Assembly: GCF_000153225.1 (NCBI RefSeq)
Contig: NZ_CH724148.1
Span: 748,640-812,639, forward strand
Direction: 5' to 3'
DNA: 64,000 bases
DNA from: Polaribacter irgensii 23-P
GTDB lineage: Bacteria > Bacteroidota > Bacteroidia > Flavobacteriales > Flavobacteriaceae
This document shows positions 1 through 9,093 of the stretch, piece by piece. The notes beneath the pieces were generated by a model. It was given only the letters and a program-made list of their open reading frames with translations. It had not been told where the DNA came from and ran no database searches. How positions within the stretch are numbered: the first letter of the stretch is position 1; each line of letters begins with the position of its first letter. A program made the position numbers and the translations under genes.

Positions 1-1
1 C

Positions 2-286
2 GCACCTATTACCGCAACCGTTTTTCCTTTGGCTTTTCCACTAATTGCTGGTCCTGGAAGCTTAACAACCTTACTTTCTTTGCGGGCAGAGTTTTATATA
101 GAAAATATCATTGTTGCCGTACTCTTAAATGTAGCTTTAATCTATATTGTATTGAAAACGTCTTCAAAAATAGAGCGCATCATCGGGCCCAACGGAATTC
201 AAATTATTAGAAAGATTTTTGGAGTTATATTGTTAGCGATTTCGGTAAAACTTTTTGCTCAGAATATTAAAGCCTTATTTATTTAA
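2..286 (+). CDS. MarC family (UPF0056) membrane protein, 3' part
   Basis: The gene enters from outside the window; codons are open from base 2, so the 5' part is missing. The visible 94 residues begin with a membrane segment carrying P-L-A-F-P-L-I-A-G-P-G-S, the hallmark proline/glycine-rich motif of the MarC/YhgN inner-membrane family. Two further hydrophobic helices follow, the last close to the C-terminus (FGVILLAISVKLFAQNI). The transported substrate of this family is not established; the old drug-resistance link is not well supported. The stop is 1 nt before the ATG of the next gene, so the two are probably co-transcribed. Confidence 0.85.
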   Translation, partial: APITATVFPLAFPLIAGPGSLTTLLSLRAEFYIENIIVAVLLNVALIYIVLKTSSKIERIIGPNGIQIIRKIFGVILLAISVKLFAQNIKALFI

Positions 287-287
287 T

Positions 288-914
288 ATGAATTTTGATG
301 CACTTATTATAGGCGGTGGTGTTGCTGGTTTACAATGTGCGTTAATATTGGGGTCTGCAAGAGAAAAACCTTTTGCAATTCAAAAGAATATTGCCATTAT
401 CGCACATCAAAAAGCTTCACACTTACAAAACGCATTGTTCAACAATGTTTTAGGGTTGTCTCCTAATACGATTGGTAAAGATATTTTAGTCTCTGGCAAA
501 CAACAATTGGCAACAGAATATCCTTGGATCTCTCAAATAGAAAATGAAAAAGTAATTTCAATAGTACATGCTGCTGATCTTTATGAAGTAACCACAAATA
601 AAGGAATGTACATCGCTAAAATAATAATTATCGCCTTAAACTACTCAAAACCTCTCACCATAAAAGGTTTGAACGACTTTATAGGACCGCACCAAAAAGC
701 AAATCCCGAAAAGGATAGAATTCAACTTAAAAACACAAATTATTTTATACAGAAAGGGATGTATTGTTGTGGCACTATTGCCGGATGTAGAAGTCAATTT
801 GCAATTGCTGCAGGGAGCGGAGCGGCAGTTGCAACCGATATTTTAACACTTTGGAATGATGGAAACCATGTTAAAATCCATGACAAAATAGATTTAAAAA
901 ACCCAACTAACTAA
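288..914 (+). CDS. Small FAD-dependent oxidoreductase, thioredoxin-reductase-like
   Basis: A 208-residue protein with an N-terminal Rossmann fingerprint G-G-G-V-A-G at about residues 10-15 and a C-terminal FAD-contact segment near residues 160-188 (CCGTIAGC, then Q..IAAGSGAAVATD), as in thioredoxin-reductase-like flavoproteins. It is much shorter than thioredoxin reductase (about 310 aa): the separate NADPH domain and the CxxC redox motif are not seen. The reductant and substrate are therefore unknown. I chose the ATG at 288, 1 nt after the upstream stop. A longer reading from a TTG at 255 would overlap the MarC gene and adds nothing conserved. The last codons lie inside a hairpin terminator. 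Confidence 0.75.
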   Translation: MNFDALIIGGGVAGLQCALILGSAREKPFAIQKNIAIIAHQKASHLQNALFNNVLGLSPNTIGKDILVSGKQQLATEYPWISQIENEKVISIVHAADLYEVTTNKGMYIAKIIIIALNYSKPLTIKGLNDFIGPHQKANPEKDRIQLKNTNYFIQKGMYCCGTIAGCRSQFAIAAGSGAAVATDILTLWNDGNHVKIHDKIDLKNPTN

Positions 915-925
915 TTGGGTTTTTT
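895..925. terminator. Bidirectional hairpin terminator
   Basis: An 11-bp perfect stem (AAAAAACCCAA at 895-905 with its complement at 915-925) with A and T tracts on its two sides. It lies between two convergent genes (oxidoreductase ending at 914, glmS ending at 944), so it can serve both strands. It overlaps the last codons of the oxidoreductase gene. Confidence 0.85.
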
Positions 926-943
926 AGATAAAATGACTGTAAA

Positions 944-2800
944 TTACTCTACCGTAACTGATTTCGCTAAATTTCTTGGTTGGTCTACATTCTTATTTAA
1001 CATGACGGCAATGTGATAAGAAAGTAATTGAAAAGGAATAGTCGTTAACAAAGGTGTCAACGCCTCGGCGGTCTCCGGAATCTCAATTACATGATCTGCA
1101 ATTTCTCTTACTTGAGTATCGCCTTCCGTAACAATTGCAATAATTTTCCCGGCTCTCGATTTAATTTCTTGAATGTTACTTACTACTTTTTCATAGTGTC
1201 CTTTACTCGTTGCAATCACAAAGATTGGCATATTTTCATCGATTAAAGCAATTGGACCGTGTTTCATTTCAGCCGCAGGATATCCCTCTGCATGAATGTA
1301 TGAAATTTCCTTTAATTTTAAAGCTCCCTCTAAGGCTACTGGAAAATTAAAACCTCTGCCAAGGTATAAACAATTCGTTGCATTTTTGTAAACCGCAGCA
1401 ATCTCCTTTACTTTATCTTCTATCTTTAACAATGCCTCTATCTTCTTAGGAATGAGCTGCATTTCCTGCATAAACTCACGAAGCTGAGGTTTAGAAATTT
1501 CTCCTTTTTTAGAGGCTAATTTTAATGCGATCAGCGTTAAAAGTGTAATTTGTGTGGTAAATGCTTTTGTAGACGCTACCCCAATTTCTGGTCCTGCATG
1601 TGTATATGCGCCCGCGTGTGTTTCTCTTGCAATCGAAGATCCTACAACATTACAAATACCAAAAACAAAAGCACCTTTGGCTTTTGCTAATTTTATAGCA
1701 GCTAATGTATCTGCAGTTTCACCAGATTGTGAAATCGCAATTACCACATCTTTCGACGTTATTATTGGATTTCTATACCTAAATTCTGAGGCATATTCTA
1801 CCTCTACGGGTATGCGAGCCTTGTCTTCAATAAGATATTCTCCCACCAATCCTGCGTGCCAAGAAGTACCACAAGCAACGATAATGATGCGCTCTGCATT
1901 TAAAAACCTATTTATATTGTCGTCGATACCAGACAATCTTATAATTCCTTCATCTGCCAGCATTCTACCGCGATACGTGTCTATAATCGCTTTGGGCTGT
2001 TCATGGATTTCCTTAAGCATAAAATGATCATAACCACTTTTTTCTATTTGGTCTAAACTCAATTTCAGCTTTTGAACATTAGCATGAACCTGCGCGTCAC
2101 CTTTAATTTTATGAATTTTTATTCCTTTCCCAATTTTAATAATCGCTAATTCTTCATCTTCTAAATAAATAGCGTTTTTTGTATATTCGATAAAAGGAGA
2201 GGCATCTGAAGCTATAAAAAATTCAGTATTGTCTTTTCCCACTCCAATTGCAATGGGGCTCCCTAAGCGAGCGACTACTATTTCATCTGGCTTTGCTTTA
2301 TCAAAAACAGCAATGGCATAAGCTCCTATCACGTTGTTTAGAGCTAATTGCACCGCTTTCCCCAATTTGCAGGCCTCATTTTTCTTGACGTCCTCTATTA
2401 AGTTTATTAAAACCTCGGTATCTGTGTCACTCTTAAAAACGTATCCTCTAGAAATTAATTCCTTCCGCAATGCATCATAGTTTTCTATGATTCCGTTGTG
2501 AACAATGACTAAATTTCCTGATTGAGATGTGTGTGGGTGGGAATTAACATTATTTGGAACCCCGTGTGTAGCCCATCTCGTGTGACCAATACCAAGATTT
2601 CCATTTTTTCGGCTTTGCTCTTTATTTATAATATCTTCAAGATCAGCAACCTTTCCTTTCGTTTTTGAAAGTTGGATCTTAGTGCCATCAAACATCATGA
2701 TTCCAGCGCTGTCATACCCGCGATACTCTAATCTTTTTAATCCTTTTATTACAATAGGATATGCATCTCTATATCCTATATAACCTGTTATTCCACACAT
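944..2800 (-). CDS. glmS: Glutamine--fructose-6-phosphate aminotransferase (isomerizing)
   Basis: This cytoplasmic enzyme makes glucosamine-6-phosphate from fructose-6-phosphate and glutamine, the first step to UDP-GlcNAc. At 618 residues it has the normal length. It begins MCGITGYIG with the catalytic Cys2 of the class II glutaminase domain (about 1-240). Two SIS sugar isomerase domains follow (about 290-430 and 460-600), with SQSGETADT in the first, and the C-terminus ends in LAKSVTVE. It is the last gene of a leftward unit starting at 5326, 29 nt after the DUF4270 gene. No ribozyme-type leader is visible. It works opposite to the NagB-type deaminase encoded at 30692-32626. Confidence 0.97.
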   Translation of the reverse strand: MCGITGYIGYRDAYPIVIKGLKRLEYRGYDSAGIMMFDGTKIQLSKTKGKVADLEDIINKEQSRKNGNLGIGHTRWATHGVPNNVNSHPHTSQSGNLVIVHNGIIENYDALRKELISRGYVFKSDTDTEVLINLIEDVKKNEACKLGKAVQLALNNVIGAYAIAVFDKAKPDEIVVARLGSPIAIGVGKDNTEFFIASDASPFIEYTKNAIYLEDEELAIIKIGKGIKIHKIKGDAQVHANVQKLKLSLDQIEKSGYDHFMLKEIHEQPKAIIDTYRGRMLADEGIIRLSGIDDNINRFLNAERIIIVACGTSWHAGLVGEYLIEDKARIPVEVEYASEFRYRNPIITSKDVVIAISQSGETADTLAAIKLAKAKGAFVFGICNVVGSSIARETHAGAYTHAGPEIGVASTKAFTTQITLLTLIALKLASKKGEISKPQLREFMQEMQLIPKKIEALLKIEDKVKEIAAVYKNATNCLYLGRGFNFPVALEGALKLKEISYIHAEGYPAAEMKHGPIALIDENMPIFVIATSKGHYEKVVSNIQEIKSRAGKIIAIVTEGDTQVREIADHVIEIPETAEALTPLLTTIPFQLLSYHIAVMLNKNVDQPRNLAKSVTVE

Positions 2801-2829
2801 AGTAATTGTTTCTTCCCTTGGTTATTTAT

Positions 2830-4506
2830 TTACTTCTTTCTCTCTGTATACGATATTTTTAATTGTGCTTTTCCAACTCCGTTTACAGCACTTTCTCCAT
2901 TTAACAAAAGCACAGATCTTGGATTCCAGTTGTACGTTTTCACGTTCACATCTAAAACTCCTGCACCACTTAAAGGTACATCTGTAATCTGGTTGAAAAC
3001 TTTTAATTCTAAAGTAGGAAACTCCTCTGTGGCTCCGTCTAGTAAATTAGAGATATAATCTGTAATTTTAAAGTTGTAGCTATCCGGAGTTCCGTCTTCA
3101 CCTATCAACAGAGCACCACCAAACGATGCAAATTCGGTGTAGGCATCTTCGACATGCGTAGACAACGAGCGACCAACACTTTGCATATTCTTATAAATTA
3201 ACAATTTTTGAGGTAAAAGGTCAGCAGTATTACTAGTGGAGCTATTTACGTGAAAAGTTAACAGCGCGTCGTTTACTAACAAACCTCCCTGGCTTGCTTC
3301 ATCTGTCAATGATCCCAATTCTCCCAAGTCTAAAAAACCATCCGCATTCACGTCCTTATTTTTGTACTTTAAAATAGGGTCTAAAGGATTTTTACTTTCA
3401 AGTTCTACTAAATTTACACCTAAAATTTTGACTGTTGCAGAGGTGCCGGCCGTCCCTTGAATTATGAAATTCTCGTTTGGAACAGGCTGAGAAGCAGAAG
3501 ACATCGTATAGGTACTAATTCTTGCATTAGAAAGTGGAAAACTATAGCTACTTGTGGTATTTTCTACGACGTCACCGTCTTTTAGAACCGTTTTTGCATA
3601 GAAAAAGTCGATTGCTGCTGAAGGCATGGCTGCTAAATTAATTGGAACCAAAGCACCATCTTCACCTTTCGCTTTTACAATAATTCCTTTAAAATAAGTT
3701 TGAAATTCGGCAGATGACGAAAAATCAGGATCTTCAAACTTATCCCAAAACAAGCGTTTCATTTCATCTAAATCTAACGGAATTGCCAAAAAAGGAGCCG
3801 CAAGACTACTTGCATTCGAGAGCTTTAAAGTATCTTGAATAATTAAAGTGCTATTAACAGCCGCACTTCTGTCTGTTCTATTGAAATAAAAAACCGTATC
3901 AACAGCACTGGGCTTGAAAGTGAAACCTACTTCTGTTAATAATTCCTCTTCTTGGTACACGAAATCGGATGAAAATGAATTCCCTTTTGATGGATCTTCA
4001 GGGTTTAAAAGATTTATGAATGTTCCGTTTCGATACACCTCTAATTCTGTAGGGAGGGATGGATTCCCTAAAATCGAATCCAATCTAAATTTTGATTTAC
4101 CATCTGCTTGTTTGCCAGTAAATATGGATGTATAGGGTATTTTTAAAATGACTTTATCTAAATTATAACTAGTTGTGGTGTCATTGACTGGAGCTTTAGA
4201 TATTTCGAGACCTGATGGTAAGGAGAGTTGAGAAACAAATCCTGCTACTATCTTTTTTGCATAAGGCTTATTATAGACTCCTAACCAGTATTCCCCCAAA
4301 ATGCCAAGTCTGATATTGTCTGCTCGAACAGAAGTAATATTATTTTGTGTGATTTCAACATCTAAAAAAACATCTCCTGTTGAAAACTCTGTATTACTAA
4401 TTACACCGGATCCAATATCTGTAAAATCCTTTTCACATGAAACAAAACCAACGAATAACAAAAATAAAACACCAAGAGAGGTGCCTTTTCTAAAAATATT
4501 TTCCAA
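2830..4506 (-). CDS. DUF4270 family lipoprotein
   Basis: A 558-residue Bacteroidota protein with a lipoprotein signal: a hydrophobic stretch then F-V-S-C-E, Cys at residue 25, followed by the acidic stretch EKDFTDIGSG. The first part (IGSGVISNTEFSTGDVFLDV) is the typical opening of DUF4270 proteins, which commonly lie between a starch-synthase-like gene and glmS in flavobacteria, as here. The rest is predicted beta-rich with no catalytic motif that I recognise. Its role is unknown; an outer-membrane-anchored or surface lipoprotein is an inference from the signal peptide. Spacings of 10 nt to the upstream gene and 29 nt to glmS suggest one operon. Confidence 0.85.
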   Translation of the reverse strand: MENIFRKGTSLGVLFLLFVGFVSCEKDFTDIGSGVISNTEFSTGDVFLDVEITQNNITSVRADNIRLGILGEYWLGVYNKPYAKKIVAGFVSQLSLPSGLEISKAPVNDTTTSYNLDKVILKIPYTSIFTGKQADGKSKFRLDSILGNPSLPTELEVYRNGTFINLLNPEDPSKGNSFSSDFVYQEEELLTEVGFTFKPSAVDTVFYFNRTDRSAAVNSTLIIQDTLKLSNASSLAAPFLAIPLDLDEMKRLFWDKFEDPDFSSSAEFQTYFKGIIVKAKGEDGALVPINLAAMPSAAIDFFYAKTVLKDGDVVENTTSSYSFPLSNARISTYTMSSASQPVPNENFIIQGTAGTSATVKILGVNLVELESKNPLDPILKYKNKDVNADGFLDLGELGSLTDEASQGGLLVNDALLTFHVNSSTSNTADLLPQKLLIYKNMQSVGRSLSTHVEDAYTEFASFGGALLIGEDGTPDSYNFKITDYISNLLDGATEEFPTLELKVFNQITDVPLSGAGVLDVNVKTYNWNPRSVLLLNGESAVNGVGKAQLKISYTERKK

Positions 4507-4516
4507 AATAAAACAA

Positions 4517-5326
4517 TTATTTGGCTGAAACTAAATCAGCATAAAAACTTAAATAACTTTCTTTAAAATTCTCTTCCTGAAAACTCAACACAGGAACTTT
4601 TTTCTCTTCGATAAAAGTAGTTAACTCTTCAGATATATTCTCACTCCCATGAATAATTGCATCCGAATTTTCGATCGCACTTTTTAATATATTCGTATGG
4701 CTCGGAATGCGAACTGTAGCGATTTTATCATTTTCGTTTAAATCAAACTTTAGTTTATCCGCAAGTTTTTCATTTAAAGTTCCTTCAAAGGGGTTACTGT
4801 AAACAGAAGTAATAATTTTACTTTCAGAAAAAAGAGGTTCTTCATTGTAAAATTCTCTTAGATAAAGTGGTAATAATGAGGCCATCCAACCGTGCACGTG
4901 AATTATATCTGGTGCCCAATTTAACTTTTTAACCGTCTCTACAACACCTTTCGCAAAGAAGATTGCCCGCTCATCATTGTCTTCAAAAAGTTGATCATCT
5001 TCATCTGTAAAAACTGCTTTCCTCTTGAAATACTCTTCATTATCTATAAAATAGACTTGCATTCTTTCTTTGGGAATAGAAGCTACTTTTATAATAAGCG
5101 GCATGTCCATGTCGTCTACGACAAGATTCATTCCAGAAAGGCGAATTACCTCGTGTAGTTGGTGTCTTCTTTCATTGATAACACCAAACCTTGGCATAAA
5201 AATTCTAGTTTGTACTCCTTTGGAATGGGCGTTTTTTGCTGCATTAAATGCAGTCAGCGCTAGCTCAGTTTCGGGTAGATAAGGGACCACCTCAGATGAA
5301 ACAAATAAAATTCTCTTGTCCTTCAT
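4517..5326 (-). CDS. Glycogen/starch synthase-like protein, N-terminal GT5 half only
   Basis: The protein opens KDKRILFVSSEVVPY, as in the ADP-glucose-binding N-terminal domain of GT5 glycogen synthases, and carries PDIIHVHGWMASLLPLYL at about 140-157, the usual PD..H.HDW..A region. At 269 residues it is about half of GlgA and lacks the whole C-terminal Rossmann domain. The family's K-x-G-G-L motif near the N-terminus is also absent (here PETELALTAF). Short proteins of this type next to panC recur in flavobacteria, so I read it as a stable short homologue and not a recent truncation. Synthase activity is doubtful. It heads the leftward unit with DUF4270 and glmS and is divergent from panC. 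Confidence 0.75.
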   Translation of the reverse strand: MKDKRILFVSSEVVPYLPETELALTAFNAAKNAHSKGVQTRIFMPRFGVINERRHQLHEVIRLSGMNLVVDDMDMPLIIKVASIPKERMQVYFIDNEEYFKRKAVFTDEDDQLFEDNDERAIFFAKGVVETVKKLNWAPDIIHVHGWMASLLPLYLREFYNEEPLFSESKIITSVYSNPFEGTLNEKLADKLKFDLNENDKIATVRIPSHTNILKSAIENSDAIIHGSENISEELTTFIEEKKVPVLSFQEENFKESYLSFYADLVSAK

Positions 5327-5352
5327 TAAATCAAACTCTTTTATAAGAGTCG

Positions 5353-5360
5353 CAAAAATA
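5353..5360 (-). promoter_or_regulatory. Candidate -7 box (TAnnTTTG type) for the GT5-like/DUF4270/glmS unit
   Basis: The minus-strand octamer TATTTTTG fits the Bacteroidota housekeeping -7 consensus and lies about 27 nt upstream of the start codon at 5326. No clear -33 TTG was found at the expected spacing. Confidence 0.45.
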
Positions 5361-5392
5361 CAAATTATTATGCTAATATCGTGTTAAAATGG

Positions 5393-5400
5393 TAAGTTTG
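5393..5400 (+). promoter_or_regulatory. Candidate -7 box (TAnnTTTG) for panC
   Basis: TAAGTTTG on the plus strand, 23 nt upstream of the panC ATG, in the divergent intergenic region. The -33 element is not obvious. Confidence 0.45.
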
Positions 5401-5423
5401 CACACTTTATCAATGTATTTAAA

Positions 5424-6275
5424 ATGAAAGTTTTCAGTAAAAAAAACGACTTAAAAGACTGTCTTTTAGCATATAAAAGCAACAATAAAACCATTGGTTT
5501 TGTACCAACGATGGGCGCCTTACATCGCGGTCATCTGTCCTTAATTAAAAAAGCTCAGCAAAAGAATGATATTGTTGTGGTGAGCCTTTTTGTAAATCCT
5601 ACTCAATTTGACAATGCTGAAGACTTAGCGAAATACCCAAAGACCTTAGCAAAAGACATCGACATGTTACGCTCAGTGCACTGCGACATTCTATTTACTC
5701 CATCTGTAGAAGAAATTTATGAAAATAATATTACTTCAGAAAACTTCAATTTTGACGGAATAGAGCACCAAATGGAAGGGAAATTTCGAAAAGGACATTT
5801 TAACGGTGTAGGAACTATTGTAAAAGCGCTTTTTGAAATTGTAGCGCCTCACAAAGCTTATTTTGGCCAAAAAGATTTTCAACAATTGCAGGTCATAAAA
5901 AAAATGGTAAAAAAACATGGCTTACAAGTAAAAGTCAAAGGATGTCCAATCTATAGAGAACAAGACGGTCTGGCAATGAGCTCTAGAAACGTAAGACTGT
6001 CTAAAGAACAACGGATTGCCGCACCACTAATCTATAAAGTGCTGCAAGAGGTTGGTAGAAAGTTCAATACACAAAGTGTTTTGGAAGTTACGGAATGGGT
6101 TGATAATCAGTTTAAAAACCACACCTCTTTGCGTTTAGAATACTTTACAATTGCAAATGAAAAATCTTTAGAATCAATTAAAATTAAAGATTCTCGTAAA
6201 AAACACCGTGCGTTTATTGCGGTCTTCGCTGATGAAATAAGATTAATTGACAACCTTCATTTAAACAATTTGTAA
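5424..6275 (+). CDS. panC: Pantoate--beta-alanine ligase
   Basis: Condenses pantoate with beta-alanine using ATP, the last step of pantothenate synthesis, in the cytoplasm. At 283 residues it has the family's usual length. It carries the nucleotidyl-transfer motif GFVPTMGALHRGHLSL (H34 and H37 of HxGH), FVNPTQF, the pocket GHFNGVGTIV, FGQKDFQQL, and AMSSRNVRLS in place of the KMSKS loop. The next gene is panD, which supplies beta-alanine, separated by 24 nt. It is divergently transcribed from the GT5-like gene. Confidence 0.97.
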   Translation: MKVFSKKNDLKDCLLAYKSNNKTIGFVPTMGALHRGHLSLIKKAQQKNDIVVVSLFVNPTQFDNAEDLAKYPKTLAKDIDMLRSVHCDILFTPSVEEIYENNITSENFNFDGIEHQMEGKFRKGHFNGVGTIVKALFEIVAPHKAYFGQKDFQQLQVIKKMVKKHGLQVKVKGCPIYREQDGLAMSSRNVRLSKEQRIAAPLIYKVLQEVGRKFNTQSVLEVTEWVDNQFKNHTSLRLEYFTIANEKSLESIKIKDSRKKHRAFIAVFADEIRLIDNLHLNNL

Positions 6276-6287
6276 TTTAAAAAATAG

Positions 6288-6295
6288 TATTTTTG
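6288..6295 (+). promoter_or_regulatory. Candidate -7 box immediately upstream of panD
   Basis: TATTTTTG ends only 4 nt before the panD ATG at 6300, with a TTTG at 6269-6272 (15-nt spacing, shorter than the usual spacing of about 19). If used, transcription would start close to or inside the first codons, giving a leaderless panD message. Confidence 0.35.
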
Positions 6296-6299
6296 TAAA

Positions 6300-6650
6300 A
6301 TGTTAGTTCAAGTTGTAAAATCTAAAATCCACCGAGTAAAAGTTACGGGTGCTGATTTAAATTATATCGGAAGCATAACCATAGATGAAGATTTAATGGA
6401 TGCAGCGAATATAATCGAAGGAGAGCGTGTTCAGATCGTTAATAATAATAATGGGGAGCGTTTGGAAACCTATGCAATCCCCGGTCCGAGAAAAAGTGGA
6501 GAAATTACACTAAACGGGGCGGCGGCAAGAAAAGTTGCAAAGGGAGATGTTTTAATCTTAATCGTATACTGCTTCATGGATTTTGAAGAAGCCAAAAAGT
6601 TCAAGCCATGCTTAGTTTTCCCAAATGAAAACGACAATACACTCACGTAA
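6300..6650 (+). CDS. panD: Aspartate 1-decarboxylase (pyruvoyl enzyme)
   Basis: Makes beta-alanine from aspartate for pantothenate. At 116 residues it has normal length. The self-cleavage site Gly24-Ser25 sits in [11 protein letters not shown]; Ser25 becomes the pyruvoyl group. Lys9 (in KSKIHR) and the later segments [29 protein letters not shown] and [11 protein letters not shown] match the family. It follows panC by 24 nt. Its last 26 nt overlap the start of the downstream membrane-protein gene in another frame, suggesting translational coupling. Confidence 0.96.
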   Translation: MLVQVVKSKIHRVKVTGADLNYIGSITIDEDLMDAANIIEGERVQIVNNNNGERLETYAIPGPRKSGEITLNGAAARKVAKGDVLILIVYCFMDFEEAKKFKPCLVFPNENDNTLT

Positions 6651-7596
6651 ATTGAATATTAAAAAGATTTTAAAAATAGTTTTACCACTGACTTTAGGTG
6701 GTTTTTTAGTTTGGTACTCGCTCTCTGACATCTCTCTAAAAACGCTTGGTACTTTCTTCAAAGAAGCAAACTATAGTTTTATTTTTCTAGGTCTTTTCTT
6801 TGGCATTTTAAGCCATTTATCAAGAGCTTATAGGTGGAAGTTTATGTTGGCGCCTCTTGGATTTAAACCAAAATTTACGAATAGTATTTTAGCCGTTTTA
6901 GTAGGGTACCTAGTGAATTTAGCAATTCCTAGAGCAGGAGAGGTTTCGAGAGCATTGGTCTTGACAAATTATGAAGAAATTCCTTTCGAAAAAGGATTTG
7001 GGACCATTGTAGCGGAGCGAATTGCAGATTTAATTATGATGCTTTGCGTAGTTATAATTACGCTTTTTGTTCAATTTGATTTTATTTACGGTCTTTTGAT
7101 TCGCAATTTTAATCCCATAAAAATTAGTGTAAGTCTTGTTGTCTTAGGAATTGGATTTTTTACATCATATGCTTTTATAAAAAAAGCAAAATCAGGATTC
7201 TTGTTAAAAATTAAAACATTTGTAGCTGGTTTGATAGAAGGTGTTACAAGCATCTTTAAAATGAAAAATAAGTGGGCCTTCATTTTTCACACCGTATTTA
7301 TTTGGATAATGTATGTTGCCATGTTTTGGGCAACCATACCCGCAATTGAAGGTTTACACGTTCCCTTAGGGGGTATCTTAATCGGTTTTATTGCAGGTGG
7401 ATTCTCCATTGCCGCCACAAACGGCGGGATTGGTTTGTATCCAATTGCTGTGGCTAGTGCACTGGCATTGTTTGATATTCCTACGGAAACAGCTACCGCT
7501 TTTGGCTGGATTATGTGGACAGCCCAGACGGCAATGATTGTTCTTTTTGGGGGATTGGCATTTTTATTACTCCCACTTTACAATAAGAACACGTAA
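6625..7596 (+). CDS. Lysylphosphatidylglycerol synthase TM-region family (YbhN/AglD-like, UPF0104) membrane protein
   Basis: A 323-residue protein with about eight hydrophobic segments. It contains the family signature near residues 87-110 ([20 protein letters not shown]) and the late motif [21 protein letters not shown] at about 257-277. Relatives are flippase-like integral membrane domains found in MprF and in many stand-alone proteins; the lipid-linked substrate here is not known. It lacks the soluble aminoacyl-transfer domain of MprF. The ATG lies 26 nt inside the end of panD, and radA follows after 33 nt, so panC to radA may be one transcript. Confidence 0.8.
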   Translation: MKTTIHSRKLNIKKILKIVLPLTLGGFLVWYSLSDISLKTLGTFFKEANYSFIFLGLFFGILSHLSRAYRWKFMLAPLGFKPKFTNSILAVLVGYLVNLAIPRAGEVSRALVLTNYEEIPFEKGFGTIVAERIADLIMMLCVVIITLFVQFDFIYGLLIRNFNPIKISVSLVVLGIGFFTSYAFIKKAKSGFLLKIKTFVAGLIEGVTSIFKMKNKWAFIFHTVFIWIMYVAMFWATIPAIEGLHVPLGGILIGFIAGGFSIAATNGGIGLYPIAVASALALFDIPTETATAFGWIMWTAQTAMIVLFGGLAFLLLPLYNKNT

Positions 7597-7629
7597 ATTC
7601 AAAATTATAAAAACAAAAAACTACTAAAG

Positions 7630-8991
7630 ATGGCGAAAACCAAAACAACTTTTTTCTGTCAGAATTGTGGCACACAACATGCAAAATGGGTTGGGCAATG
7701 TAGTGCTTGTAAAGAATGGAATACCATTGTTGAAGAAATAATTCAGCAAGAAGAGAAACGAATTTGGAAACAATCAACCACTGCAAAACAAACGGTAAAC
7801 AAACCTCTAAAAATTGCAGATATCCAATTAAACCCTGAAGAAAGAATTGTTACCAACAACAAAGAGTTGGATACTGTGTTAGGCGGAGGCTTGGTAAAAG
7901 GATCTGTAACGCTTCTGGGTGGAGAACCTGGCATTGGAAAATCTACGCTATTATTACAAGTAGCTTTAAACATCCGTCAAAAAGTCCTGTATGTTTCTGG
8001 TGAGGAAAGTCAGTCTCAAATAAAAATGAGAGCTGATAGATTGGAGGCAAACAATTCTAATTGTTTAATTCTTACCGAAACCAACACCCAACAAATCTTT
8101 AAGAACATAGAAGAAACGGAGCCAGAAGTTTTGGTTATTGATTCGATACAAACACTGCATACCAAAAATATTGATGCCTCCCCTGGAAGTATTTCTCAAA
8201 TTAGAGAAACGGCTGCAGAACTCATAAAATTTGCAAAAGAAACCGCTACTCCAGTATTGCTAATTGGTCACATTAACAAAGACGGAAACATTGCTGGACC
8301 AAAAATTCTAGAACATATGGTCGATGTTGTTTTACAATTTGAAGGCGACAGGAACCACACCTATCGAATTTTAAGATCTCAAAAAAATAGATTTGGATCC
8401 ACATCGGAACTGGGTATTTATGAAATGCTCTCTACTGGACTCCGCGAAATTTCAAATCCATCTGAAATATTAATTTCTAAAAAAGATTCTGATTTAAGTG
8501 GAACTGCAATTGCTTCTACCTTAGAGGGTATACGCCCATTAATGATAGAAATACAGGCCTTGGTTTCTACTGCTGTTTATGGCACACCACAACGCTCAAC
8601 AACCGGTTATAATCTAAAACGTCTCAACATGATTTTGGCTGTTTTAGAAAAACGTGCTGGCTTTAAATTAGGTGCAAAAGATGTTTTTTTAAATATTACT
8701 GGAGGCATCAATGTTGATGATCCCGCAATTGATTTAGCAGTCGTGGCTGCAATCTTGTCCTCAAATCAAGACATTGCTATTAACCCCAACGTTTGTTTCG
8801 CTGCGGAGGTGGGATTGGCCGGAGAAATCAGACCTGTTTCTAAAATCGACCAACGAATTTTAGAGGCAGAAAAACTAGGGTATAAAACCTTAGTAGCTTC
8901 AAAATATAATAAAATAGCTTCTAAAAACCATGGCATCAAGCTAGTGTTAGTAGGTAAAATTGAAGAGGCATTTGCAACACTATTTGCCTAA
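7630..8991 (+). CDS. radA: DNA repair protein RadA
   Basis: A RecA-like ATPase that promotes branch migration in recombinational repair. At 453 residues it has full length. Domains in order: C4 zinc finger near residues 10-30 (FCQNCG and QCSACKEW), Walker A GGEPGIGKST at about 97-106, the RadA motif KNRFG at about 252-256, and a C-terminal Lon-protease-like domain (AKDVFLNITGGINVDDPAID onward) without the Lon catalytic pair. It follows the flippase-like gene by 33 nt and ends before a long palindromic terminator. Confidence 0.96.
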   Translation: MAKTKTTFFCQNCGTQHAKWVGQCSACKEWNTIVEEIIQQEEKRIWKQSTTAKQTVNKPLKIADIQLNPEERIVTNNKELDTVLGGGLVKGSVTLLGGEPGIGKSTLLLQVALNIRQKVLYVSGEESQSQIKMRADRLEANNSNCLILTETNTQQIFKNIEETEPEVLVIDSIQTLHTKNIDASPGSISQIRETAAELIKFAKETATPVLLIGHINKDGNIAGPKILEHMVDVVLQFEGDRNHTYRILRSQKNRFGSTSELGIYEMLSTGLREISNPSEILISKKDSDLSGTAIASTLEGIRPLMIEIQALVSTAVYGTPQRSTTGYNLKRLNMILAVLEKRAGFKLGAKDVFLNITGGINVDDPAIDLAVVAAILSSNQDIAINPNVCFAAEVGLAGEIRPVSKIDQRILEAEKLGYKTLVASKYNKIASKNHGIKLVLVGKIEEAFATLFA

Positions 8992-9032
8992 GTACGGGTG
9001 AAAAAAGGACCTCTTAAATTCAACCTTTAATG

Positions 9033-9074
9033 TAAATACAAAAACCAAGCAGTACTGCTTGGTTTTTGTATTTA
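9033..9074. terminator. Perfect 42-bp palindromic bidirectional terminator
   Basis: Bases 9033-9053 and 9054-9074 are exact reverse complements with no spacer; the core is ACCAAGCAGT followed by ACTGCTTGGT, flanked by A- and T-rich arms. It lies between the convergent radA (ends 8991) and hemD (ends 9094), so it can stop transcription from both sides. Confidence 0.85.
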
Positions 9075-9093
9075 TATCCGTTTGAGTACAATC

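Noticed and set aside
2801..2829. glmS ribozyme or riboswitch
   Set aside because: glmS follows another gene by 29 nt, too short for the ribozyme, and no related structure was seen.
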